The notes under the pieces were generated by a model. The model was not told the origin of the DNA. It searched no databases and worked only from the letters and a program-made list of their open reading frames with translations. Position numbers and translations under genes: made by a program. A stretch of DNA of 64,000 bases from NCBI GenBank assembly GCA_949775045.1, contig OX459105.1, positions 10,035,398 to 10,099,397 on the forward strand. Reading direction: 5' to 3'. This stretch comes from Metridium senile (taxonomy: Eukaryota > Cnidaria > Anthozoa > Actiniaria > Metridiidae). Shown one piece after another: positions 17,100 through 27,816 of this stretch (within the stretch, counting starts at the first letter, position 1; each line of letters begins with the position of its first letter).

Positions 17100-18298
17100 C
17101 ATGATATAAGATATAAATTTAAAATATCCCCTTGCACTCCCATTGCAAGGTAACCATGGTAACGCTAAACAATTTAAGATGTAATCTGTATAAACACACG
17201 TTTGTTTTGACAATTTTCTGTTTGTGCTTTTTGCCACGAACAACAGTATATTCTTTTAGAAAATCCGAGTACTTGTCTTAATGTCTTTTTTATTCAATTT
17301 TCCTGTCTTTTTCTCCAATCTACTTCCCCTCAGTCTTCTGTTTCCTTCTCTAGTCTTTTTGTATTCTATATGTTTCTTTCTTAGTTTTGTTATCGTTAAC
17401 TTCTTCTTCTCTCTCCTTCTCGCATTTGAATATTGTATAGAAAATGCGCAATGTCAGTAATAAATATATATATATATATATATTTGCTTTTTTTCCATTC
17501 ATCCGCTTTTCTTTGCGTTTCTTGTCATCTGATTCAAATTTCAAGAAACTGCTCATATATATCTGACTATACGTTTAAAGGGTTCTAAAGATACTTAAAA
17601 AACACTTATGTGCATTGATTCAGGCCTGTTTATGGAGCACCAATAATCCAAAGTAATCCTGGATGTACAGTGCTGTTATTGTTTACTGAGTATATAGAGT
17701 ATTTGTGTGGTCTAAAGCTTCCGTGCTCGACGCCAGTTTTACGTACACAGCAATTTTTGCGTCAACTGTCAAAACACAAAATATTTTTAAATGAATGAAA
17801 TTCTGATTGAATTGTTTTTGGCTTTTAATGTTGAGTCGCTACTTCTTGTGCTAATAGTTATATGTTAAAAATATATCTTAACATTGTGAACTGAAAACAT
17901 TGCGAGATTTTTATCAGTAGACTGTCACCCTCAGCAATTTTGAGGTTTGGTTTGAAATACATTGATCATTATAACAGCCAACCAGCCATGCAACCCTGAA
18001 AGATTTTTGGGACGGGATTTTGATAAACAAACCCTTCCAATTAAAAAGGCAAAGATAATATTTCAGTACAGCAAATTTAAATTTGGTCTTGTAAAAGAAC
18101 AAATTCGAGAACAATTTCTTATATCACTTACCTGTAAATTAATAGTTTTAATCAGTAAAATGCTTTGGAAAGTGAATCAACGACTCTAATTTAGAAAGGA
18201 AAAGTTTGAGTTAAACTTCAGGGGAAAGTCATGTTGTCATATAGTGTTAATAATGTTTATATATAGCCATAATGAAACAATAGTAAATTTGCTAATCC
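17100..18298. other. AT-rich gene-free stretch
   Basis: No supported gene. It holds a (TA)n microsatellite at about 17462-17484 and pyrimidine-rich sequence at 17280-17430. Confidence 0.5.
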
Positions 18299-18700
18299 TA
18301 CGAGAAACAATATCACTTTGGCTCAAAGCCTTGCATTAAATTAATTGACGCAAGTAAAAACAACTTTAACATTTGTCAAAACAAAAGCAGTGGCTGAAAC
18401 ATGCATATTTTGCACGATTGAAAATCTTCCAATATATCTCTAATTTTAGAAGAAACAATACCACGTTTGCTGAAAGCTTTGCGTTTTACGTAAGTAAAAA
18501 ACATTTTGTATTTGTCCCATTAAAACCATAGGTTGAAACTACGTGGGTGACATACTTACAAGGAAAATCTTCCAATATCTCAAATTTTAGAAGAAACAAA
18601 TTCATGCACGTTCGCTCAAATCCTTGCGTCTTATGTAAATAAAACAAAAATATTTGTCAAAATATATAAAAGCAAAGGTTTGAAACTATGTCTCAATCAT
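18299..18700 (+). repeat. Three diverged tandem units of about 150 bp
   Basis: Each unit has AGAAACAATA/AGAAACAA, a GCTCAAA-CCTTGCGT-like block, AAGTAAAA, ATTTGTC and a GGTTGAAACTA-like end, linked by GAAAATCTTCCAATAT. Units start near 18299, 18450 and 18590. Confidence 0.65.
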
Positions 18701-18805
18701 CAGTTTATTTAAACATAAAGTTCCGAAAACTAAAATTTTTATAATGTATATAAAAAAGCGGTCAAGCCAAAGCCGAAAAATGAAAACTACACCTGTAGTT
18801 CACTA

Positions 18806-18975
18806 GCTTCGCGGCAAAAGAACAATACTCGCGGCAAATGAATAAAAAACTCTCAGCAAAAGGTGGTAAAACTGCCTGCAAAAGAACAATACTCGCGGCA
18901 AAAGAATAGATACTCGCGGCAAAGGAATAAAACCTCGCGGTAAAAGAATAAAAACTCGCGGCAAAAGAATCTTGC
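18806..18975 (+). repeat. Minisatellite of ACTCGCGGCAAAAGAATA units
   Basis: About eight degenerate 21-24-bp units, with CTCGCGGCAAAAGAA the constant core. A TTTTGCCGC motif in inverse follows at 18986. Confidence 0.75.
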
Positions 18976-19449
18976 GAAATTTTATTTTTTTGCCGCTATT
19001 GTTTTTGGGCCAAGCTGAATACTAGTAAATCTCCGCCTCTTTTTATGTAAAAATGCAAAAATATGTAAAAAAAACAACCATATTTTCAACTAATTTTAAA
19101 GCATTTTATTCTATTTTATTTCTTTTTTTTTCTATTTTTTTTATAATAGAGTTTCATCCCGCGACAAAGGATTAAGACAATTAACGTCGTATACGTCAAT
19201 AAGCAACACTTTTTTATACTGATTGTGTTCAAAACAAAAGCAGTTTTTACTCTAATTAAACACCGACACAAAAAGTTTGTTATCGTCATGTTAAAAATCT
19301 AGAATACTACAAACCCGGAATAGAAAGAACTTATTAATATGATCACATTAAGGAAGAATCTAAATTGACCTCAGTCTGAAGTATTCGATATTGATCTCCC
19401 GTCAAGTGTTTATCACTATCGGTGGTGGGTCGGTATGTTGCGGCTTGCG

Positions 19450-19479
19450 TGACGTAAAGTGACGTCATCTTTTGAGTCA
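19450..19479. promoter_or_regulatory. CRE and AP-1 site cluster upstream of the DSG-motif ORF
   Basis: TGACGTAA (19450-19457), the full CRE palindrome TGACGTCA (19460-19467) and the AP-1/TRE site TGAGTCA (19473-19479) lie within 30 bp, about 215 bp before the ATG at 19693. The sites are exact; that they drive this ORF is inferred from position. Confidence 0.5.
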
Positions 19480-19692
19480 AAAAAACACTCAGGTCCTATT
19501 ATTTGCTAAACAATAACGATTGAACGGCATCGTGGTCAGATACTCCGTGATTTGCATTTCGGTAATCACTAGAAGAGACCACTACTTGAAGGATTTATAA
19601 CCAAGAAACATTGACTGGACAACTTTTTAACAGGAAAGAAAGTGTTTATGGACAACTAAATACTTACAATAAGCTTTATTACAGACTCAAAA

Positions 19693-20181
19693 ATGTTAGA
19701 AAAAGACAAGCACAAAGGATCAACCAAAGACTCTGGATTTGTAAGCGACTTAGAGCAACTTTCGGAGCATATTTCCTACATATCTTTGGACAGCAAAAAA
19801 GACTTTATTTCAAACGGAAGCAAGAGAAGTTCACTGAGCTCAGAGTTCAGCGAAGTAAGTGACTCTTTGTCTTCTTCGGTAAAATGGGACCCTCATCTTA
19901 TGGAGGAAATATACTCTGAACTCAACAACAATGACGTCGGTAGTAGCGTACTTGAGCGAGGAAATCGAGCAAAGTTACGTCGATCGAACAGTTCCCTTAC
20001 GAGAAGCAAAAGCAGAAGAACTGTGAGTGATCCAGTTCGCTCGGTCATACCGAAAATTTGCGGTAATTTTGTGGCTCGAAGTTGTAGTTTGAACAATAGA
20101 CAGCCTATAAATATTGGACAGTCGGAGTCTTTTTGGGAAGATGGCTGTAAGAACACGGATTTATGCAGCACAGAGTTATAA
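19693..20181 (+). CDS. Serine-rich protein with DSGFVS phosphodegron-like motif (unrecognised)
   Basis: A 162-codon frame opens at an ATG in good context (AAAATG). Residues 13-18 read DSGFVS, an exact match to the DSGxxS consensus that beta-TrCP recognises after phosphorylation in IkB and beta-catenin. The remainder is Ser-rich, with a basic patch at 96-110 (RRSNSS, SKSRRTVSDP) offering basophilic kinase sites. No ankyrin repeats or other folded domain are visible, so an IkB identity is only a possibility. The frame stops at 20179-20181, but coding-like sequence continues in other frames to 20691, so this may be one exon, or the head of a broken gene. I do not recognise the family. Confidence 0.45.
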   Translation: MLEKDKHKGSTKDSGFVSDLEQLSEHISYISLDSKKDFISNGSKRSSLSSEFSEVSDSLSSSVKWDPHLMEEIYSELNNNDVGSSVLERGNRAKLRRSNSSLTRSKSRRTVSDPVRSVIPKICGNFVARSCSLNNRQPINIGQSESFWEDGCKNTDLCSTEL

Positions 20182-20691
20182 CTGGTATACTTTTGGAAAC
20201 TTTTGAAAATTCAAAAGTTACAGTGTCGAGTAAAGACTCTCCGCTGACTGTGAAATCCCGGTCTGAACTATCGGCGATATACTGCAAGCAGTTTGGAAGA
20301 AAGTTTGGAAAGTGATTGTAATCCGAAAGTGGCATATTTTACAAGTTTAGAAGATTATGTGAAATACCAATGGAAGAAGTTGGAAAGTTTCGCGGGAAGT
20401 CAGTCGACTGAAGTCAAAGCCGCACGTACGTACAGAGTACTTAATTGTGCGAACAACAGTCGAAACGCGACGTGACTATAGTACTTTCTAGGTTGTTTGT
20501 TTTCGCATAGAAGATTACTCTCAAGTGTTGTTGAGGAAAACAGAAAAGCAAGGATCAGAGACCCTGGCAACAAAACAAAGATCAACTTTAATCTACTTCA
20601 GACGAATTCTTTTGGAAAGTACCGCTTGAAATTTAGTGAAAATACGTTAAAATTTATGGCACGAAGTTTGGAAAAATCCACATCGCTTTAA
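20182..20691 (+). pseudogene. Fragmented coding-like frames following the DSG-motif ORF
   Basis: Three overlapping stretches look coding: 20163-20313 (contains VKSRSELSAIY), 20293-20475 (LEESLESDCNPKVAYF, LEDYVKYQWKKLESF) and 20497-20691 (VEENRKARIRDPGNKTKINF to a TAA). They are offset by frameshifts or small introns. A GTACGT donor at 20426 and a TTTTCGCATAG acceptor at 20510 could mark an 85-bp intron. Pseudogene versus spliced gene cannot be settled from this window. Confidence 0.35.
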
Positions 20692-21047
20692 TTGAAGGAC
20701 ACTTGTTCACTTTTTAGTATGGTTGTCAGTTTTGTTATGCTCACGAAACTCGTTGTAAAGTGTCGCGGTATTGTTCAACCAAAACAAAAACCAACTTAAT
20801 AAAAGAATAGTTTCTGAGGATGCCGCACAACTTCATTTACAGCCTGATTTTAGAACAAACGTATAAAGAATTTGACAAACATCCGATGTAGCCAAATATT
20901 TGCAAAAGTGATTAGGAAAAGGAATTGTTATCGCGACGAAGCTTGACCAAACAGACAAAATTCCTGTCGTGGAGAACCAAAGGAAATAATGCTAAATCCA
21001 AGATTCTATGCATAAAAGCATTGTTGTTTATGTAAGTGTCATTTTTC

Positions 21048-21224
21048 GGTCAATAAGATGAAATTTGCAACACCGCAGAAGAATAAAATTTAACTTTACA
21101 AATTTATTATTTAAAGTTCGTGATCTCTTTTTAATTTATTTACGGTGTTACAAATTTCATTTTATTGCCTATCGTTTATATCATGAGCCGACGCAGCATA
21201 TACTATAGTTTGCTCGCTAGTTTC
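21048..21224. mobile_element. Foldback MITE of the GTAATATAATGAAATTTGTA family, copy 6
   Basis: The most diverged copy: AATAAGATGAAATTTGCAAC at the left, ACGGTGTTACAAATTTCATT and GACGCAGCATATACTATAGT to the right, ending CTCGCTAGTTTC. Confidence 0.75.
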
Positions 21225-23750
21225 GGTTGGTCTTTTCTTAGCTTTTCAATGACGTTAAAGTAGCTTAGTTTTTGAATTTCTATACTGTAATTTATAAATA
21301 AGATTCTATTCTGTAATACCCAGCTGTGGGCTATATCCAAGGTCAGACCTAGCTCTGTAATCCACAGAGAAACGAAAATAATTAGTCAATTCTTTAGTGA
21401 AGAGCGATTTGCAAAATTTCAAAGCCTTCGAAATCTCAACTCCCATTATTGAATTCTGAATGTACCGAGGAAAACAATAAGCTAAAACAAGACTTTTTAT
21501 AATTTTCATACTCAGTCTCAGAAAATATATTTAACTTTTTCTGTTATGGATTTTGTTTTTGATTCACCTGATGTATAAAACCACAAAAAATTATTATATT
21601 CTGGTGATTGAAATTCGGTAAAACCTTGCTCTGATAAGCTACCATTTTTACCCTTGTAATTGTTTCCTCGGAAAAACAGACAAAATGCGTTCGCTATTGA
21701 AATATTTTGTTATCGATTATCGTTTCTTTATGAAAGTTTGATCGTTTGGTTTTTATAATTATCTCAAAATCACCAAGAAGTCACTTTAATAAGTTCATAT
21801 GTCAAGTGAGAGGTGTTAATAATGTGTTAAGACTAAAGTACTTTTGAAATCACGCCACTTTGACAGCGCATTAAATATCGAACTAATTTTCTAATTTTGA
21901 AGGCTTTGAATTTTGCAATTCCCGTTCTCAACTCACAATAAGTATTTTAGAAATATTAACGATTTGTTTTTTTTTATGAAACAAAGCTATTTTTTCGATA
22001 GAATAAGTTAAGAAAAGAGCTAAACATTTCAACAAAAGTTTCACTACTTGAAACACAAATTTATGCTCTCGCGAATAGTCTCTTACGAAATTAAGAGCGC
22101 TTTCAACCTCTTAAACTATATATTTCATAATAATCCAACTCCAGACAAAAAGCTGAATTAAATTACTTTGAATCAAGCCGCTTTTATCCTTTACAAAGAA
22201 AAGAAATGTTGAAAGAAAAAAAACGCCTACTAATGCTGAGTTTGCTAATCTTTCCACGCTCCACATGCAGTGCAAACTGCTTTTCATAGATGTTAATGAA
22301 GCATAAAGGTTAACTAGAGATGTCAAACTGTGAATATCAACAGTAGAAATACCAAGATATAATAGGAACACAAAAGAAATAATTTATTAACACGGGCTAT
22401 AGGAAATGTAGCAATGATTTATTTAAACAGCAGAAAAAACGTCAAAATAATTGAAATTCCATACGCGCGCTTTTAGACGAAAATATTGTCGATAATTAAT
22501 ATAAGGTTGATATTTATTAGTAAGAGATATTATAGATTATATATTGTATATAGAACATTTAGTTCAGTATATATGATTGATTGCCCATTAATAAATACTC
22601 TGAAGTCAGTTATATGTTATGTTTGAATGGTTACTTTGTGTCCCACTTTGATATATATTCCAACTCCGACTAAAAATCTTTTAATGCAACAAATTAAATT
22701 ATATATATAGCTACAGCTTATAATCATAACAAACGGAAAGTGCAACCTTTGAAATAGACTTTCCCAAGTCGAACTCGTTTATCACAGGACTAGTGAGCGA
22801 AGTTTGTTACAGTAACGAGCGAAGCGAGCCAGTAAGTTGAGTGACTTTGTGAAAGTCTACCTTTGAAAAAGAGCGCAAACATAATATATGTCCATGAACA
22901 TACTGACCAAATAATATTGCTAATATGAAATAGTTTCAAGCACAAAGCAAGACAAATTAAGTTGTTACATCGATTGCGTAAAAAGGTAGACCGCAAACGG
23001 CCGAGAATAAATATAGTTTAAATTCTACTCAACCAGCAAAAGGAAACAATACCTTGTTACAACTTTACTTGTCTTTGATACTGAATAGTCACTAAATTAA
23101 ATAAGAACTGTAGACACAGTATTTTTTTAGTTGATTGATAGAATGTTTGTGCTCTACCCGCGGTGCTCTATCATTTGCTCACAACCGTTTATCCCTGAAA
23201 CTTAACTTGTTTTTGATAGTGACGAATTCACTAAATTAAAATATTATGTAGTATATAGCAATGTTACTTTGTATATCATGGATACATGCTAAGCGTTTTT
23301 GCTCTACTTCTTCACTGATAGACAGTTATTCGCGAGTCAGAGACGCATAAGTGCCTTTACATAAAGGACACACTCCACGAGCTGTTTCTTTTGTTAATTC
23401 ATATTGTATCTGATCATTATTTTGATATTGTCCTACAGTATACGAGTAATTATTCAGCCAAGGCCACTGACCCAATCAAGTCTCAAAATGAATATTTTTT
23501 AGATTAAAAAAAAAAAAATTGTGGGTGGTTCTCAATACAGTATCTTTTTCGATCTAAATGAATTTCGCTCACAAGAAATAATCAAACATTTGCAGAGATT
23601 TTATTGTTCATATTCCGTGTTGGATAATTTTGTTTTGGTGACCTCGGTTGAAGTCGTTGCACTGTAAAATGAATATTATATAGCACTGCAGTTACGCAAA
23701 TGTATATAAACTCAATCAGTTAGCCTTGACACTCCCTTACTGAATTAACT
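21225..23750. other. Gene-free stretch
   Basis: No supported gene on either strand; short open frames lack recognisable domains. Mostly AT-rich unique-looking sequence, with an A tract near 23508. Confidence 0.5.
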
Positions 23751-23769
23751 CAGATACTGATTTCAGATC

Positions 23770-23955
23770 CTAAAAGGTACGACCATATTTAAAAACATTT
23801 TCAATACATATAATCTTAAGTTCGAAAACTGACTCTAAAAGGTACGGTGCCAGTTCGAGACCCTAAAAGGTACGCAAGGGTGTTATTTTCGACCCTAAAA
23901 GGTACGTCGAGCACCCCTATCCATTTTCTAAGGGAGTCCCCCCCCCCCCCCCGGG
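23770..23955 (+). repeat. CCTAAAAGGTACG short repeats plus C tract
   Basis: ATCCTAAAAGGTACG-like motifs occur four times (about 23767, 23833, 23862, 23892), each preceded by TTCGA or CAGA, and end in a 14-15-base C run at about 23939-23953. Confidence 0.65.
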
Positions 23956-24257
23956 ACATAAGCTGAGCTTTGACATTCATTTAACCATTTACCATTTATA
24001 CCAAATTTCACTCATCCAGTTTAAACCGATGATAAACAGTAATGATTATTCATTGCTACTTCATCGACTCTCCCATCCTTCCTGCTGTCGCTCCCATCAC
24101 GAACGTTTCGATCGGACCAGCGATAACGATGGTCATTACGAGTCGGACGTAACACGAACCGGCGGTTTGATTGCAGGCCGGGATAACATTAAGAGTCGGA
24201 CGGAAGAACTACCAAAGTTAGATCGTTATCAAGCATTCGTGTTGACCCTATACAGCT

Positions 24258-25050
24258 TTTATGCTCTCAAAGGTATTACGTTAGATTTCCTGCCAGTCTA
24301 TGACTGTTATTTGGTATTCCCTAATTCAAGAAAGATTGCTCGGGCCACATCGATTCGTGACAGCCTTATCACAATCAAATTCAATATGACAATCTATTTT
24401 CAGGAACTTGTATGCTCTCAAAGGTATTACGTTAGATTTCCTGCCAGTTTATGACTGTTATTTGGTATTCCCTAATTCAAAAAAGATTGCACGGGCCACT
24501 AGCTAACGATTCGTGACAGCCTTATCACAGTCAAATATTTCAACAGGACAATCTATTTTCTGCAACTTGTACGCTCTCAAAGGTATTATGTTAGATTTCC
24601 TGCCAGTATAGACCCTTTTAATAAGTCCCTAAGTATTGTGTTTTCCGCGCTTGACGTCAAATTTATTCTTTTGAAATTTGTATAATATGAAAGGAATTGA
24701 AAATAATAAATTTGACGTCAAGCGCGGAAAACACAACCCTTCGGGACTTATTAAAAGGGTCTATATGACTGTTATTTGGTATTCCCTACTTCAAGAAAGA
24801 TTGTCATTGAACCGGCCACATCCCCTTCATGACAGCCTTATCACAGTCCTGAATTCAACATGACACTCTATTTTCAGCAACTTTACGCTCTCAAAGGTAT
24901 TACGCTAGATTTCCTGCCCGTATATGACTGTTATTTCAATTGTCATTCAGTTATAGTGTCGCCCTAATTCAAGAAAGTATGATTGAACGGCATTAACGGG
25001 TCACTTAACAACTTTATCACAGTCAAATTCAACATGACAATCTATTTTTA
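24258..25050 (+). repeat. Four-unit tandem repeat, about 155 bp per unit
   Basis: CTCTCAAAGGTATTACG recurs at about 24263, 24414, 24573 and 24887, followed each time by TTAGATTTCCTGCCAG, TGACTGTTATTTGGTATTCC and CAGCCTTATCACAGTC. Unit three is interrupted by a MITE. The 141-codon frame at 24029-24454 runs into the array and is not supported as a gene. Confidence 0.85.
24611..24761. mobile_element. 151-bp MITE inserted into the third tandem unit
   Basis: GACCCTTTTAATAAGTCCC and its inverse begin about 58-bp arms. The flanks read TATA at 24607-24610 and 24762-24765, while sister units read CCAGTCTATGACTG or CCCGTATATGACTG without the insert. Confidence 0.92.
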
Positions 25051-25059
25051 TCTCATTCC

Positions 25060-26500
25060 TTCGGAGTTTTTCTCGTAAAAGTATAGCGCAGTGTTTGAAT
25101 ATTGCGGAAAATGTAACTATTTGATATATAGTGTGTAAATAAATTCCAATGAAAGATGAAACTGAAAAATTTTAATATGCAAAGTCAGTAACTAACTCAA
25201 GGGGGTGAATTGAGTGGCTATAGTCCCCCCCCCCCCCCCCCTCTCCCCCGGCCCTCCCCTAGTCGAAAAAATCATAAGAATAAATAAAGAATACAGAAAC
25301 ATAAGAACTAAAAAAAGACTGTGTGATGCCTTTAAAGTGAACTGTCGCCCCATTGAAATTTTTCTGGATCTGCCACTTTAACAGAATGCATCGAATAAGA
25401 ATCCAAATGATCAAAACAATAGACTGCGAGCATTACTTACTTTTCCCTCCGGATTCACAAAATTTTAACTTTAATAAAACGAGCGAGCGGGGATTGGGGG
25501 CGAGTTTTTTCCTTCGTTTTCCTCGGAATCTGGAGGGAAAAGAAGGGACTGTTCGGAGTCTATCAAAACAATAAATAAGGAATTGAAAAAGAACGGCTTC
25601 TCAGAAACAAATATGTCGACTGAGGCCACAATGACTGTCCTATAATCTAGCCAGTCTATCCTTTTTTGTTCGCCTGACAACTTTAATTTATCACTGTCAA
25701 AACCAGCATGACAGCTGACGGCCGTAATGTATTGACATATGTTTCCCAGCGTGACTTTACTAATCGCAATTTAAACGCTCTCACCACTCCTTAGTTTAAA
25801 CAGAGATTAGCAACATAAGAACGCACAATGCATATAGACCTAACAAAGACGAACGATAGCGAACAACGTGGGCACAACATCCGAGACAGCATTCCTTCAG
25901 ACTATATTAATATTACACGTGGTTTAATTTATCACTGAGTCAGTACGTAGGAAAACCAAACATTCTTACTTGAACGTGGTTTTAGAATATACATGCAATG
26001 CAGATCAAAGTTTCAAAAGATAAAAACTGACAAAGTGGGTACATTTTCCGGATTACCAATCCACGGGTCTGAATTTATTAGTCTCACGCGCTGTATCATC
26101 TAGGCAATCTCTGCTCCTCTTTACGTACGTCCAAACTCCTTTCTCTTTTCTTTATACCGCAGGAATTTAATGGGTTAAAATAACGTGACATTTTATCAAC
26201 CGGTTTCAAAGAAGGGACGCTTGCAGTGATATATGATTTTGTTTGTTTAAAATAGTGGGCATATCATATCTTACTAAGTAATTACAAGCCAGAATAAGGT
26301 ACACCTATAAAAGTGCTTACTTTTTAAAGAATGAATTACGAAGGTACAATAAAATTGTGATAGTTTTATCAATAGTCACAAAGAATAAACGTTTGAAAGG
26401 GCCGACATGAGTCTGTTCGTTTCGTTCAAAATATATAGTTGGCGTCTTTTAAGCCAAGTTAACACAAAAAATCCTTGCCACAAAGTTTTAAGGATAATTA
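25060..26500. other. Gene-free stretch with a C tract
   Basis: No supported gene. It has a C run at 25226-25245, then C/T-rich sequence, then a short inverted pair (TTTTCCCTCCGGATTC near 25440 and GAATCTGGAGGGAAAAG near 25526). Confidence 0.5.
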
Positions 26501-26504
26501 TTCT

Positions 26505-26795
26505 GTGAAGAAACTAAATGTGGTTCGTCAAATCTGTGACTGTTGTAGTTTGTAGTTGAGACATTCATTTTATCATATCAGCCAGTTAATTCTGTACATT
26601 TTTGTACTTCCATATTGCTTCCCGCTATCAATTATGACTTAATTAATTTGTGAAAACTCTAAATGTGGTTCGTCAAATCTGTGACTTATATAGTTTGTAG
26701 TTCGAGATAGTTTCTCAAACACCCATTCATTTTATTCATATCAGCCAGTTAATTCTGTACATTTTTGTACTTCCATGTTGGTTCCCGCTATCACA
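26505..26795 (+). repeat. Two-copy tandem duplication of about 140 bp
   Basis: CTAAATGTGGTTCGTCAAAT .. CAGCCAGTTAATTCTGTACA .. CCCGCTATCA occurs twice with minor differences. Confidence 0.85.
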
Positions 26796-27366
26796 CTTTC
26801 TCACCTACTATTTACCCATCGTCTAGACAGAGTGACCCGTACGTATTCTTCGTGATTGTAACCTTCTAACGTTACATATTTACTCCCTGCATTCCAGAGT
26901 GTTTTTCTTCCGTTAATGAGTCATTTTCGTACAAGAAAATAGACACAAACCGTGCTACTTTTGTGGCAAGGAATGTACACCGGAAATGGTACCCACAATA
27001 TATGTACGACACCGTTGTTATTTTGAAACTTTGATATAATATGCACGTGCAGTGAGGTATTGTACAGGAAATATCAACCAACCACTAATAATCTCTTGCG
27101 GAAATCTTGCGTCTTACTTGCGGATAAGTTAGCTATACGTATGAATGAGCTAGTTTAGCGTAAATATCCGTTGTTTGTTTGTTTGATATATAGTAGGGAG
27201 ATCTTAAATACGTTAGCATCATTTAGCAAATATATAGTTTAAGAGGATATATTCACTAGCCGTTTCTTTTAAAAATGTTACGGAAACCTTACGGCTTACT
27301 TGCGGAATAATAGCTGATGTACACATGCATGAGTGCAACGTAAATAACCGATTTGGAAATTGTATA

Positions 27367-27622
27367 CACCTATTTCAATTAACGTTGTCCATCTGGAATG
27401 GTTGATCTGAGACCGATAGGAATTGTGGGAGCTCGTTAAACTGCAAATACACTATTATAATCACGCTTGAATATCAATATTTACTTCTGAAATACTGTTA
27501 TCTGTAATTCAGCACCATTCAAGTGTGATTAAAACAATGTATTTGAAATTTAATGAACTCCCACAATTCCTATCGGTCTCAGATCAACCATTCCAGATGG
27601 ACAACGTTAATTGAAATAGGTG
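27367..27622. mobile_element. 256-bp MITE (CACCTATTTCAATTAACG family), copy 2
   Basis: Nearly identical to 16340-16597, with TA at 27365-27366 and 27623-27624, inserted in the older part of the satellite. Confidence 0.9.
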
Positions 27623-27715
27623 TACACGTTAGCATATAGTAATGGATCGCGTTTATTATACACCAGATATGTCTATAAATCTGGCTACGGAAATCTGACG
27701 TATTAGGGACGGACC

Positions 27716-27816
27716 ATTTGATTTATGTAGGGGGTGGGGGGGGGGGGTAGATTTTCAGCGTGCTCGAATTTTTTTTTTCGCCCTCCCCCCCCTACAAATA
27801 TTAAATGGTCTGTCCC
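27716..27816. mobile_element. 101-bp PIF/Harbinger-like MITE in a satellite unit
   Basis: GGGACGGACCATTTGATTTA and AAATGGTCTGTCCC are inverted ends with G-rich and C-rich inner tracts. The left flank is TTA and the right flank TTG, where the undisturbed satellite reads GACGTCTTACTTGC. Confidence 0.8.

Noticed and set aside
19693..20181. Calling the DSG-motif ORF an IkB gene
   Set aside because: Only the six-residue motif matches; no ankyrin repeats are found in any frame to 21 kb.
24029..24454. 141-codon + frame
   Set aside because: It enters the ~155-bp tandem array, has no recognisable domain, and the repeat units are not kept in frame.
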